This document shows, piece by piece, positions 43,939 through 52,571 of a stretch of DNA of 64,000 nt; position 1 is the stretch's first letter, and the number at the start of each line of letters is the position of its first letter. The translations under genes and the position numbers were made by a program. The notes under the pieces are model-generated. The model did no database searches. It worked only from the letters and a program-made list of their open reading frames with translations, and had not been told where the DNA came from. Where the stretch lies: NCBI RefSeq assembly GCF_037414475.1, contig NZ_CP147913.1:310001-374000 (forward strand), given 5' to 3'. Source of the DNA: Myxococcus stipitatus. Its GTDB lineage: Bacteria > Myxococcota > Myxococcia > Myxococcales > Myxococcaceae.

Positions 43939-46900
43939 ATGCGCCACACCAAGGTGTTTGCAGCATGTTGTGCCTTGCTCCTGTCCGCTTCAGCCTGGGC
44001 CGTCCAACCGCCCGCAAAGGGCCAGAGCGCCATTGCTGGAAAGGCGTTCTTCAAGCCGGAGTTCTATCTCCCCATTCAGAACACCCCCCTGGACCAGGCC
44101 ATGCGAACCATGGCCCCAGGGGCCACGCGTGGCTGGGATGACTTCTTCGCCCGCAACGGGAAGGACTTCCGCGTCCACATCGACCCCCGCACCGGAAGCC
44201 CCTCCGGCGTCGAGGGTCCGTTCCCCCTCATCCCCGGCAACGGCTACCGCAACAAGGTGTCGATGGACGGCGTGCGTGAGTCCATCGGCCGCTCCGTCGC
44301 GGACGTGGACGCCACTGTCGTCGGCGACCTGGTCTTCAAGTTCATCGCGGACAACCAGGCCGCGTTCAACGTGGACCTGATGCAGTTGGGTTCGCCCCGC
44401 GTGACGCGCGTCACCGAGCAACTGTGGCACGTCCACATCCCGCAGCAGGTCAACGGCATCCCGGTGCGCCACGCGCGCATCGCGGCGGTCGTCAGCCACG
44501 GCAACCTCATCCTGATTGGCACCGAGTCCTGGGCCAACGTGGGCATCGACACCCGGCCCGCGATCTCCGCCAGCGACGCGCTGGTCGCTGGCAACGGCTT
44601 CGTGGGCCTGACGACCAGCCAGCAGCAGCTCTGGATGCAGCCCTCGCTGGAGGTGGTCCCCACCGCGCCGAAGGGCGAGTCCTTCGCGGGCGCCGTGGGC
44701 ACGGGCTACTCGCACGTGCTGGCGTACACCTACGGCCTCCAGGACCCCGTGGGCGGCGAGCGCTGGAAGGTCACGGTGGACGCGACCTCCGGTGAGACGC
44801 TGGCCATCGAGGACGACAACCACTACTTCGACGCGCAGATCACGGGCGGCATCTACCCCTCCACCAACATCGGCACCTGCGCGAACAACACCGTGTGTGG
44901 CGAGATGAAGCCCAACTCGCCCATGCCCTGGGCCGACACCGGCGTGGCCTCGCCCAACAACTTCACGGACGGCGCTGGCGTCTACAACTTCAGCTCCGGC
45001 ACCGCGACCACCACGCTCGCTGGCAAGTACGTGCGCGTGAGCGACACCTGTGGCTCCCAGACCACCAGCTCCACCACGGGCAACATCTTCCTGGGTGGCG
45101 CGAACAACGACCACAACTGCACCGTGCCCGCGGGCGGCGCCCTGGGCAACACCGCCGCCTCCCGCTCCAGCTTCTACGAGCTGAACAAGCTGGCCGAGCA
45201 GGCCCGCGGCTGGCTGCCGACGAACACCTGGCTGCAGACCCAGCTGACCTCCAACGTCAACATCAACAGCACCTGCAACGCCTTCTGGAACGGCTCCTCC
45301 GTCAACTTCTACCGCAGCGGTGGTGGCTGCCGGAACACGGGTGAGATTGGCGCGGTGTTCGACCACGAGTGGGGCCACGGCATGGATGACTTCGACACCA
45401 ACGGTGTCCTGTCCAACTCCTCCGAGGGCTACGCGGACATCGCCGCCATCTACCGCCTGCAGACTTCGTGCGTGGGCTACGGCTTCTTCGACGCCACCAA
45501 CAGCCTGGGCTGTGGCCTGACGCCGGACGGCACCGGCGCCAACCAGCAGGAGTCGCAGGTCTCCGGCTACTCGTGGTGCAACACCCGCTGCTCGGGTGTT
45601 CGCGACGCGGACTATGGCGCCGCCACGTACAAGACGCCCAGCATGACCGCCGCCACGCCCGCGCCCCCGGCCACCCCGCAGAACTTCACGTGCCCCATGT
45701 GCAGCACCGGCTCCGGCCCGTGCAGCAAGCAAGTGCACTGCGCGGCATCTCCGGCCCGCCAGGCCGCGTGGGACTTCGTCACGCGTGACCTGACCGCCGC
45801 GCCGTTCAACTACGACTCCAACACGGCCTACATCGTCGGCAACAAGGTCTTCTATCAGGGCAGCGGCAACATCGGCGCGTGGCACTCCTGCAACTGCGGG
45901 ACGAGCACGTCCGACGGCTGCGGCGCCACCAACGGCTACATGAGCTGGCTGGCCGCGGACGACGACAACGGCAACCTGGGCGACGGCACGCCGCACATGA
46001 CGGCCATCCACGCCGCGTTCAACCGCCACAACATCGCATGTAACACGACCCCGCCCGTGAACTCCGGCTGTTCCGCCGGCCCCACGGCGGCGCCGACCCA
46101 CACCGCGACCGCGGGCGATGGCCAGGTGGCCCTCAACTGGACGGCCTCCACGGGCGCCAGCGAGTACTGGGTGATGCGGACCGAGGGCATGGGCTGCGAC
46201 TTCGGCAAGGCGAAGATCGCCACCGTCAACGGCACCAGCTACACGGACACCGAAGTCGCCAACAACCGCGAGTACTGCTACTCCATCGTCCCGGCGTCCT
46301 CGAACGCGTGCTACGGCGCGGCGAGTGCGTGCACGTGCGCCAAGCCCGCGTGCTCGCCTCCGGGCGTCGCGTCGCTGAGCGCGCCGTCCAACGGCGCGAC
46401 GGGCGCGGAGCTCGCCACGGCGCTGGACTGGGCGGATGTCTCCGGTGCCTCCACGTACGAGGTGCAGGTGGCCACGGACGCCGCGTTCACCAACGTGGTG
46501 GCCTCGGCCAACTCGCTCGTCACCAGCAACTGGACGGTGTCTCCGGCGCTGAACGTCAACAGCACGTACTACTGGCGCGTGCGGTCCAGCAACTCGTGCG
46601 GTGGCACGGGCGCCTGGTCCTCCACGTTCAGCTTCAGCACGCGCGGTTGCGTGACGCTGGCGGCGCCCACCCTGGCGTCTCCGGCGGACGGCGCCACGGG
46701 CGTCGCGACGGCGGCGGCGCTGGACTGGTCCGACGTGCCGAGCGCGTCCACGTACATCGTCGAGGTCGCCACGGACGCGGCGTTCACCAACATCGTCCGC
46801 ACCGGCAACTCGCTGTCCAGCAGCGCGTGGACGGTGACGCCGGCGCTGAACAGCGCGACCCCGTACTACTGGCGCGCCCGCGCGGCCGACGTCTGCGGCC

Positions 46901-47541
46901 AGAGCGCCAACAGCACCGCTCGCAGCTTCACCACCACCACCGTCTGCACCCCCGTGCAGGCGACCTACGACACCACCCGCCGCGCGCCGACGTGCGGCAC
47001 CGTCTGCGGCTGCGACACGGGCCCCACCATGGTCAACGGCCGTGGCACCATGTCCGGCGGCGTCGAGTCCAACCAGCCCAACACCATCGCCGGTTCGTGC
47101 GCGGATGGCGCCTCGGGCACGTACCACTCGGACGAGAGCATTGACCGCGTGGTCATCAAGACGGTGGACCAGGGCCCGTTCGCCGCGGGCAAGCAGGTGA
47201 CGGTGCAGGTCACGGTGTGGTGCTACGGCACGACCGACGCCTTCGACCTGTACTACACGAGCAACGCGGCCACGCCCGCGTGGACCGCGCTGACCACCAA
47301 CGTGGCCTGCACCACCGGTGGTGTGGCGCAGACCTTCACGCACACGTTCACCCTGGCGGGCACGGCGGGCACGCACGCCATCCGCCCGCAGCTGCGCTTC
47401 GGCGGCACCGCGAGCTCGTGCACCGCGGGCAGCTACAACGACCGCGACGACATGGTGTTCTCGGTCGGCGCGGCCGTTGCCGCCACGGACTCCGGCAAGT
47501 CCACCACCGCGCAGGGCCGCTCGGCTCCCGCGGGCCGATGA
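43939..47541 (+). CDS. Secreted zinc metalloprotease with FTP prodomain and FnIII modules
   Basis: A 1200-residue exported protease. The signal is MRHTKVFAACCALLLSASAWA. Next comes a prodomain with FTP/PepSY-like character (about 40-280). The catalytic part has H476-E-W-G-H480 and the third ligand Glu496 in SEGYAD, a short gluzincin spacing found in M4/M36-like (and related) families. Then come Cys-rich inserts (TCPMCSTGSGPCSK), an FnIII-like domain at about 700-790 and two similar FnIII modules at about 815-900 and 905-1000. Both of the latter contain the ATDAAFTN motif. A C-terminal beta-rich domain of about 170 residues follows. An AGGAG site precedes the ATG by nine bases. It probably digests proteins outside the cell. 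Ends in a strong hairpin. Confidence 0.9.
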   Translation: MRHTKVFAACCALLLSASAWAVQPPAKGQSAIAGKAFFKPEFYLPIQNTPLDQAMRTMAPGATRGWDDFFARNGKDFRVHIDPRTGSPSGVEGPFPLIPGNGYRNKVSMDGVRESIGRSVADVDATVVGDLVFKFIADNQAAFNVDLMQLGSPRVTRVTEQLWHVHIPQQVNGIPVRHARIAAVVSHGNLILIGTESWANVGIDTRPAISASDALVAGNGFVGLTTSQQQLWMQPSLEVVPTAPKGESFAGAVGTGYSHVLAYTYGLQDPVGGERWKVTVDATSGETLAIEDDNHYFDAQITGGIYPSTNIGTCANNTVCGEMKPNSPMPWADTGVASPNNFTDGAGVYNFSSGTATTTLAGKYVRVSDTCGSQTTSSTTGNIFLGGANNDHNCTVPAGGALGNTAASRSSFYELNKLAEQARGWLPTNTWLQTQLTSNVNINSTCNAFWNGSSVNFYRSGGGCRNTGEIGAVFDHEWGHGMDDFDTNGVLSNSSEGYADIAAIYRLQTSCVGYGFFDATNSLGCGLTPDGTGANQQESQVSGYSWCNTRCSGVRDADYGAATYKTPSMTAATPAPPATPQNFTCPMCSTGSGPCSKQVHCAASPARQAAWDFVTRDLTAAPFNYDSNTAYIVGNKVFYQGSGNIGAWHSCNCGTSTSDGCGATNGYMSWLAADDDNGNLGDGTPHMTAIHAAFNRHNIACNTTPPVNSGCSAGPTAAPTHTATAGDGQVALNWTASTGASEYWVMRTEGMGCDFGKAKIATVNGTSYTDTEVANNREYCYSIVPASSNACYGAASACTCAKPACSPPGVASLSAPSNGATGAELATALDWADVSGASTYEVQVATDAAFTNVVASANSLVTSNWTVSPALNVNSTYYWRVRSSNSCGGTGAWSSTFSFSTRGCVTLAAPTLASPADGATGVATAAALDWSDVPSASTYIVEVATDAAFTNIVRTGNSLSSSAWTVTPALNSATPYYWRARAADVCGQSANSTARSFTTTTVCTPVQATYDTTRRAPTCGTVCGCDTGPTMVNGRGTMSGGVESNQPNTIAGSCADGASGTYHSDESIDRVVIKTVDQGPFAAGKQVTVQVTVWCYGTTDAFDLYYTSNAATPAWTALTTNVACTTGGVAQTFTHTFTLAGTAGTHAIRPQLRFGGTASSCTAGSYNDRDDMVFSVGAAVAATDSGKSTTAQGRSAPAGR

Positions 47542-47608
47542 TGTCCACGGGCTCCTCCAGCGCCACCCTGGCTGAAGGAGCCCCTGACCTCACGTTGAGT
47601 TGAATCCT

Positions 47609-47642
47609 CGAGGGCTCCCGGCACCTGCGCCGGGGGCCCTCG
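47609..47642. terminator. Strong bidirectional terminator
   Basis: Fourteen base pairs (47609-47622 with 47629-47642, one G-T pair) around a 6-base loop, followed on the plus strand by TTGCGTT. It sits between the converging protease and AI-2E permease genes and can serve both. The T-tail is short, so it may rely on stem strength. Confidence 0.72.
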
Positions 47643-47648
47643 TTGCGT

Positions 47649-48803
47649 TCAGTGGTGCTCGTCCCGGGGCGCATCCTCGGTGGGCCCCGCGAGCAGGAGC
47701 CCCTCCTCCACCGCGCCCCGCCCCGCCTGCCGCCGCGCGTGCTCGCGGCGGTGCTCCCGGCGCCAGCGCAGGTGGCGCTCGCGAAGGACCTCCTGGAGCA
47801 GCACCTTGGCCGCGGCGGCCAGCGGCACGGCGATGACCGCGCCCATCAGCCCCGCCAGCAGGCCACCGGAGAGGACCACGATGGAGACCAGGAGCGGATT
47901 CATCCGGATGACCCGCCGCTGGACGATGGGGCCCAGGAGGTTCGATTCGAGCTGCTGGTACACCACGAAGATGACCAGCGCGATGACGGCGGAGCGAAAG
48001 CCCACGGTGGCCAGCGTGGTGAGGCTCACCAGCACGGCGCTGATGACACTGCCGATGGTGGGGATGATGCCCAACACCATCACCGCCAGCCCCAGCGCGA
48101 GGAAGAAGGGCACGCCCTGGATGAGCGCCACGACGGCCGCCACCGTGCCACCGAACGTCATCACCAGGAGCGTGCCCGCGATGTAGCTGCTCACCGCGGC
48201 GCGCATGCGGTCCACCAATCCTCGGATGCGGTGGCGCCGGTGCGGCTCCACCCACTGGAGCACACCTTCGTAGAGTTCCTGGCCGAACAAGAGGCTGAAC
48301 ACGGTGAGCGCCACCGCGGTGATGCCCGCGGCCACCAGTCCCAGGGTGGACGACAGCACGTTGATGGCACGACCCGCCAGGTCCATGGGCTCGAAGCGCA
48401 GCAGCGCCTCCGGACGAAGGTCCACCCCGTAGCGCTGGCTGAGCTCCTGCGCCCAGCGCGACTGCGAGAGCTGCTCCAAGAGCCCCGGCGTCGCGTGGAC
48501 CAACCCTTCGATTTGTTGGATGAGCGCGGGGACGAGTGTCCCCACCAGGAGCCCCATCAGCCCGAGTAGCAGCAGCGCCACGACGGCCACGGCCAGCCCG
48601 CGCCTCAACCCCCACTGTTGCAGCCGCCGCACCAGTGGATTCAACGCGAGCGACATCAGCAGGACGACGGCCAGGAGCGTGAGCAGCGGGTAGAGCTGAC
48701 GAAGGATGAGCCAGCACACCACGAGCAGCAGCACCTGCAGCCCCACGGCCCACACCGTGCGGGCGGGCACGTAGACCGGTAGCTGCCGACGCGAAGCCTT
48801 CAT
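47649..48803 (-). CDS. AI-2E family transporter
   Basis: A 384-residue polytopic membrane protein of the AI-2E (TqsA/PerM-like) family. About seven to eight hydrophobic segments are visible. The typical duplicated loop lies near GIIPTIGSVISAVLV, and FVVYQQLESNLLGPIVQ is the family's most conserved stretch. The last 40 residues are Arg/His-rich and cytosolic. The export substrate is unknown; family members are described as autoinducer-2 or ion/antibiotic exporters. ATG at 48803 (MKASRR) is used; a TTG nine bases upstream is less likely. No strong ribosome site. Confidence 0.87.
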   Translation of the reverse strand: MKASRRQLPVYVPARTVWAVGLQVLLLVVCWLILRQLYPLLTLLAVVLLMSLALNPLVRRLQQWGLRRGLAVAVVALLLLGLMGLLVGTLVPALIQQIEGLVHATPGLLEQLSQSRWAQELSQRYGVDLRPEALLRFEPMDLAGRAINVLSSTLGLVAAGITAVALTVFSLLFGQELYEGVLQWVEPHRRHRIRGLVDRMRAAVSSYIAGTLLVMTFGGTVAAVVALIQGVPFFLALGLAVMVLGIIPTIGSVISAVLVSLTTLATVGFRSAVIALVIFVVYQQLESNLLGPIVQRRVIRMNPLLVSIVVLSGGLLAGLMGAVIAVPLAAAAKVLLQEVLRERHLRWRREHRREHARRQAGRGAVEEGLLLAGPTEDAPRDEHH

Positions 48804-48999
48804 TCCCGACAAGGTAGGGCGTCACCCGTCGCTTCGAGTGCGAGCTCGGCGCGCCGTGGAGCAACCGGGCACCCCGGCTCTTCTCCCGCTGATGACTCCA
48901 CGGGGTGGGCGGCGTCGCAATCATTCCAACCCATGACATGGAGGCCAGAGCACCCCACCCTTGGGTGCGACGAGGTCGAGACACAACTGGGGCCGAGCC

Positions 49000-49380
49000 A
49001 TGTCCGATAATCTTCAAGCAGACCTGGAATCGAGAGACCTCGAGGAGGGCGACGCGATGTGGATTGAAGCCATCGTCATGCCCCGGGAAGAGCGCGCCGC
49101 GCCCCGGAAGGCCCCACGCCGGGCAGGCAAGCGCCCGTCTTCGCCACCGGCGAGCCGGACCGCGGTGATTCAGCAGGCGGGCGACGAGAGTCAGCGGTTC
49201 CGGGACTCCGTGTTGGACTTCCTGCAAGCGCGGGAGCTGATGGGCGCGGTGCGGTGGGTGAGCGAGCCGGGGCTGTTTCCCCTGGTCACCCTGCACTGCA
49301 CGCGCGGCGTGTTGGAGCAACTCCGACAGGAGCCGGAGTTCGAGGCGGGTCTCTCCGCGCCGTTGGAGCTGATGACCTGA
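49000..49380 (+). CDS. Small unknown protein
   Basis: A 126-residue protein with no known motif. The first 60 residues are charged and low-complexity (Arg/Pro/Ala-rich), then a compact domain (FRDSVLDFLQARELMGAVRW, FPLVTLHCTRGVLEQLRQ) that looks folded. No signal or membrane segment. ATG at 49000 has GGGGCCGAG upstream. Its strand and spacing suggest a separate unit. I would expect relatives only in close species. Confidence 0.55.
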   Translation: MSDNLQADLESRDLEEGDAMWIEAIVMPREERAAPRKAPRRAGKRPSSPPASRTAVIQQAGDESQRFRDSVLDFLQARELMGAVRWVSEPGLFPLVTLHCTRGVLEQLRQEPEFEAGLSAPLELMT

Positions 49381-49391
49381 CGAGGACTGAC

Positions 49392-49450
49392 GTCCGCCGC
49401 GAGCGTCCCTAGGTTTCTGGTCGGAAACCAGGGCGAGCGCGGGGGCGGAC
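49392..49450. other. Long hairpin between two small genes (structured leader or terminator)
   Basis: Outer arms 49392-49398 / 49444-49450, inner arms 49407-49410 / 49430-49433 and 49412-49417 / 49424-49429 around a 6-base loop, with internal asymmetries. It ends 43 bases before the cupin ATG and starts 11 after the previous stop. There is no T-tract, so it may be a terminator of the first gene or a regulatory leader for the second. Confidence 0.5.
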
Positions 49451-49493
49451 AGGAGCGTGGTGCTCCACCTTCCGGCTCGCGGAGGGAAGCACC

Positions 49494-49910
49494 ATGAGCG
49501 AGCTCACAATCAAGCGATTCTCCAATCCCGACGAGCGTCGGCCCTTCGCGGGGCACGGGCACGCCGACATCCTCCAGTTCGAGGGGGACCACACCGTGGG
49601 CCTGGCCGTCTTCGAGCCCGGCTGGCGCTGGTCCCAGGACGTCAAGCCCATCGCCGGTACGGACAGCTGCCAGGCCGCCCACGCCTGCTACGTCATCAGC
49701 GGGCGGATGATGCTGCGGATGGATGACGGCACCCAGCAGGAGATGGGCCCAGGAGACGTGGCCATCATCCCGCCGGGACATGATGGGTGGGTCATCGGCA
49801 ATGAGCCCTGCGTCTGCGTGGACTTCCAGGGCATGGGCGAGTACGCGCAGCGCGCGGCGTCGGCGCGGCGCACCGAGAGACCCTCCGAGCCCGCGCCTGG
49901 GATGCATTGA
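49494..49910 (+). CDS. Cupin-domain protein
   Basis: A 138-residue single-domain cupin. Typical strands GLAVFEPGWRW and YVISGRMMLRMDDGTQQEMGPGDVAIIPPGHDGWV are present as a beta-barrel pattern. GHGHADI, a His-rich early segment, and PPGHDGWV supply possible metal ligands, although the first canonical cupin motif (G-x5-H-x-H-x3,4-E-x6-G) is not complete. Good ribosome site GGAGG. It may bind a small molecule or act as a dioxygenase/isomerase-like enzyme; no neighbour indicates which. Confidence 0.82.
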   Translation: MSELTIKRFSNPDERRPFAGHGHADILQFEGDHTVGLAVFEPGWRWSQDVKPIAGTDSCQAAHACYVISGRMMLRMDDGTQQEMGPGDVAIIPPGHDGWVIGNEPCVCVDFQGMGEYAQRAASARRTERPSEPAPGMH

Positions 49911-50174
49911 ACCTCGAGGCCTCCTTCGCGGCACAGGCGAAGGAGGCAGGGCCCTGTCCTTGGGTGGCGCCATCGGATGAATCTTTGGCTTCGCCTGGGA
50001 GCCCTCCGTCGAGAAGGTCGCGGAGGTGCTGCACGTGAGCTCCCGCCCCCTTCAGCGCGGGCTTGGAGACGAAGGCACGTGGCGCTCAGCACGACCACGC
50101 GCATCGAGGCGGCGAGGAGCCCCGGGGACGATCAGGGCCCCGAAGCCATCATCGTGTGAATACCGCCGCGACAC

Positions 50175-51122
50175 TCAATGCCAGACCTTGGCCAAGTCCA
50201 CGAGGGTATCCAGGTCGACGCGGAAGGCCCGGGTCCCTTCCCCGCCGTAGAGCCACGGACCGCGCCCGCACATCCAATTGGGTTGCCACCGCGAACCGTC
50301 CGAGTCCACGAAGACGAAGCTCCCCGCGGGGATCAACTCCGACTTCCGGTGGCCATCCAGGACGAAGAGTTCGAAGGTGGAGCGCGCCGAATAGGAGCCA
50401 CCAAACAAGACATGGGTCGACCCCACGGCCAACGCGCTGGCCCCGGCGACCGGTGTCCTCCACGCGGCGGGACGACTCCCCGCACGAAGGCGCACCAGCG
50501 GAAAGTCCGTGTAAAAGTACAGCCAGGTCTCGTCATCCGACGCGACGTTGAGCGCGTAGCAGTCGATGATGATGTCCGTACCCACCGCGTTCGCGTCGTA
50601 CTCACTAAGTCGCCGGCCTCGCGAATCGAAGAGGACCAGGCCGCTGCGTCCCATGGGTTCCACGCTCGGGTTCACCGCCGCCCAGCGCCCGTTTCCCAAG
50701 ACACCTTCGTCGAAGTAGCTCACCCACAGGCGGCCATCCGTCGTGGTTTGTACGTCTTGGATGCCATCGCCCAGCATGAGCTCTCGGGTCGCGACACCTT
50801 CTCGGGAATAGACCACCGCGTTGCGGTCTGCGGGTGCGGCCTCGTCACGGTACTCACAGCGTCCATCCACCAGCAGCAGCTCGCCTCCGGGTAGAGGCTG
50901 CACATGGTGGAACTTGCGCTGCCCCTCGGGGAGTCGAATGGACTCCGGTGGGGCGCCTGGCTTGGAGAAGCGAAGGACCTCGTGGCCCTCTTCATCCAGC
51001 GCCAGCATCCACAGGTCGAAATCAGGTCCGAGCCCGTGGGCCATCAACTCGCGGCCCGCCAGTGCCTCTGAATAATCGACGAAGCACGGCACCTCGAGAT
51101 GCGTCAACTCTCGCTCTGGCAT
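50175..51122 (-). CDS. Beta-rich cytosolic protein, unknown function
   Basis: A 315-residue protein composed mainly of short beta-strand pairs (LWMLALDEEGHEVLRF, LVLFDSRGRRLSEYD, HVLFGGSYSARSTFELFVLDGHRKSEL) with Gly turns, suggesting a six- or seven-bladed propeller. No signal peptide. ATG at 51122 is preceded by GAAAGAAAG, a weak site; upstream codons look non-coding. It is divergent from the P1 peptidase with about 120 bases between. No function can be named. Confidence 0.62.
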   Translation of the reverse strand: MPERELTHLEVPCFVDYSEALAGRELMAHGLGPDFDLWMLALDEEGHEVLRFSKPGAPPESIRLPEGQRKFHHVQPLPGGELLLVDGRCEYRDEAAPADRNAVVYSREGVATRELMLGDGIQDVQTTTDGRLWVSYFDEGVLGNGRWAAVNPSVEPMGRSGLVLFDSRGRRLSEYDANAVGTDIIIDCYALNVASDDETWLYFYTDFPLVRLRAGSRPAAWRTPVAGASALAVGSTHVLFGGSYSARSTFELFVLDGHRKSELIPAGSFVFVDSDGSRWQPNWMCGRGPWLYGGEGTRAFRVDLDTLVDLAKVWH

Positions 51123-51246
51123 GGTCTTTCTTTCGGGAAAGGCGCCGGGCCCGCTTCCGAGAACCGTGCTCCGGGGGCCTGTTTCGAGGCCGCTGACGCC
51201 AGGCCAGGAGGGGTCCTGACGCCTCGCCCGTGCTAGGAATCCCTCC

Positions 51247-52530
51247 ATGCACACACATCATCGCCACCTGCTCTGCGGCGTCGCGCTTTCGCTGTTGTTG
51301 CCATCGCTCGCCAGCGCACAGGCCGAGCGGCCGAGGGCGCGCGCCAGGACCCTGGGCATCACCTTTGGAGGCCAGACGGGGCCGAACAACGCGATCACCG
51401 ACGTGCCCGGTGTGGAGGTGGGGCACACGACGCTCATCTCCGGCGAGGGCAGCCTCGAGCGAGGCAAAGGCCCCGTGCGCACGGGTGTCACGGCCGTGCT
51501 GCCCCGTGGCAAGAACTCCGTCTCCGAGCCCGTGTTCGCCGCGACCTATGCGCTCAACGGCAATGGAGACATGACAGGCACGCACTGGGTCCAGGAGGGC
51601 GGCCAGCTCTACGGACCGGTGATGATCACCAACACCAACGACATTGGCGCGGTGCGCGAGGGCGTCATCAAGTGGGCCGCGGACCGCGACCTCGCCTGGG
51701 ATCTGGGCCTGCCCGTCGTCGCGGAGACGTGGGACGGGATGCTGCACGACATCTACGGCTTCCACGTGAAGCCGCCGCACGCGATTCAGGCCATCGAGTC
51801 GGCGAAGCCGGGCCCCGTCACGGAGGGCTCCGTGGGCGGAGGCACGGGCATGGTGTGCCACGGCTTCAAGGGCGGCATCGGCACCGCCTCACGCAAGCTG
51901 CCCGAGTCCGCGGGCGGCTACACCTTGGGCGTGCTGGTGCAGTGCAACTACGGCACGCGCCGCCTCTTCTCCGTCGAGGGTGTCCCCGTGGGCCAGGAGA
52001 TGAAGGACGACATGCCGTGCTACCTCGGCCAGAAGAAGCCGAGCGGCGCGATGATGGAGTGGGTCCCCGCGTGTGGCGCCGCGGCCAAGGCGGCTCCGCC
52101 CAATCCCTTCGAGGGCGCGGGCTCCATCATCATCGTCGTTGGGACGGATGCGCCGCTGCTGCCGCACCAGCTCGAGCGCGTCGCCCGCCGCGTCTCGCTG
52201 GCCATCGCGAAGATGGGCGGCCTGGGAGAGAACTCGTCGGGAGACATCTTCCTCGCGTTCTCCACCCAACCCATCCAACCGCCGCCGTCGTCCAAGGTCG
52301 TGAGCGTGTCGTCGCTCCGGAACGACTACCTCAACCCCGTCTTCGAGGCGACCGTACAGGCCACGCAGGAGGCCATCCTCAATGCCATGCTCGCCTCCGA
52401 CACGATGACCGGCGCGGACAACATCCGCGTCTTCGGCCTGCCTCATGACGGACTGGTGAAGGTGATGAAGAAGCACGGCCGGCTCACGGCGGCCCCCAAG
52501 CCGGCTCCGGCTCAGAAGGCCCGTCCGTGA
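51247..52530 (+). CDS. Exported P1/DmpA-type aminopeptidase (S58)
   Basis: A 427-residue Ntn-like hydrolase of the DmpA/BapA family. It has a signal peptide (LLLPSLASA). The self-processing site is GAG|SIIIVVGTDAPL, with predicted nucleophile Ser293 as the first residue of the mature beta chain. The alpha chain has GVEVGHTTLI and VGGGTGMVCHGFKGGIGTASRKL in the expected places (shown here in parts). It releases N-terminal D- or beta-amino acids from small peptides. Exported, unlike many relatives, so it likely acts in the periplasm. An AGGA-type site precedes ATG 51247. Confidence 0.9.
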   Translation: MHTHHRHLLCGVALSLLLPSLASAQAERPRARARTLGITFGGQTGPNNAITDVPGVEVGHTTLISGEGSLERGKGPVRTGVTAVLPRGKNSVSEPVFAATYALNGNGDMTGTHWVQEGGQLYGPVMITNTNDIGAVREGVIKWAADRDLAWDLGLPVVAETWDGMLHDIYGFHVKPPHAIQAIESAKPGPVTEGSVGGGTGMVCHGFKGGIGTASRKLPESAGGYTLGVLVQCNYGTRRLFSVEGVPVGQEMKDDMPCYLGQKKPSGAMMEWVPACGAAAKAAPPNPFEGAGSIIIVVGTDAPLLPHQLERVARRVSLAIAKMGGLGENSSGDIFLAFSTQPIQPPPSSKVVSVSSLRNDYLNPVFEATVQATQEAILNAMLASDTMTGADNIRVFGLPHDGLVKVMKKHGRLTAAPKPAPAQKARP

Positions 52531-52571
52531 TGGCCCCCTGACGGGCGACAATGCACCCGCCGGGGACGCTC

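Noticed and set aside
43990..47376. Minus-strand open frame of over 1100 codons across the metalloprotease
   Set aside because: Low-complexity shadow; the plus strand shows signal peptide, HEWGH and FnIII modules.
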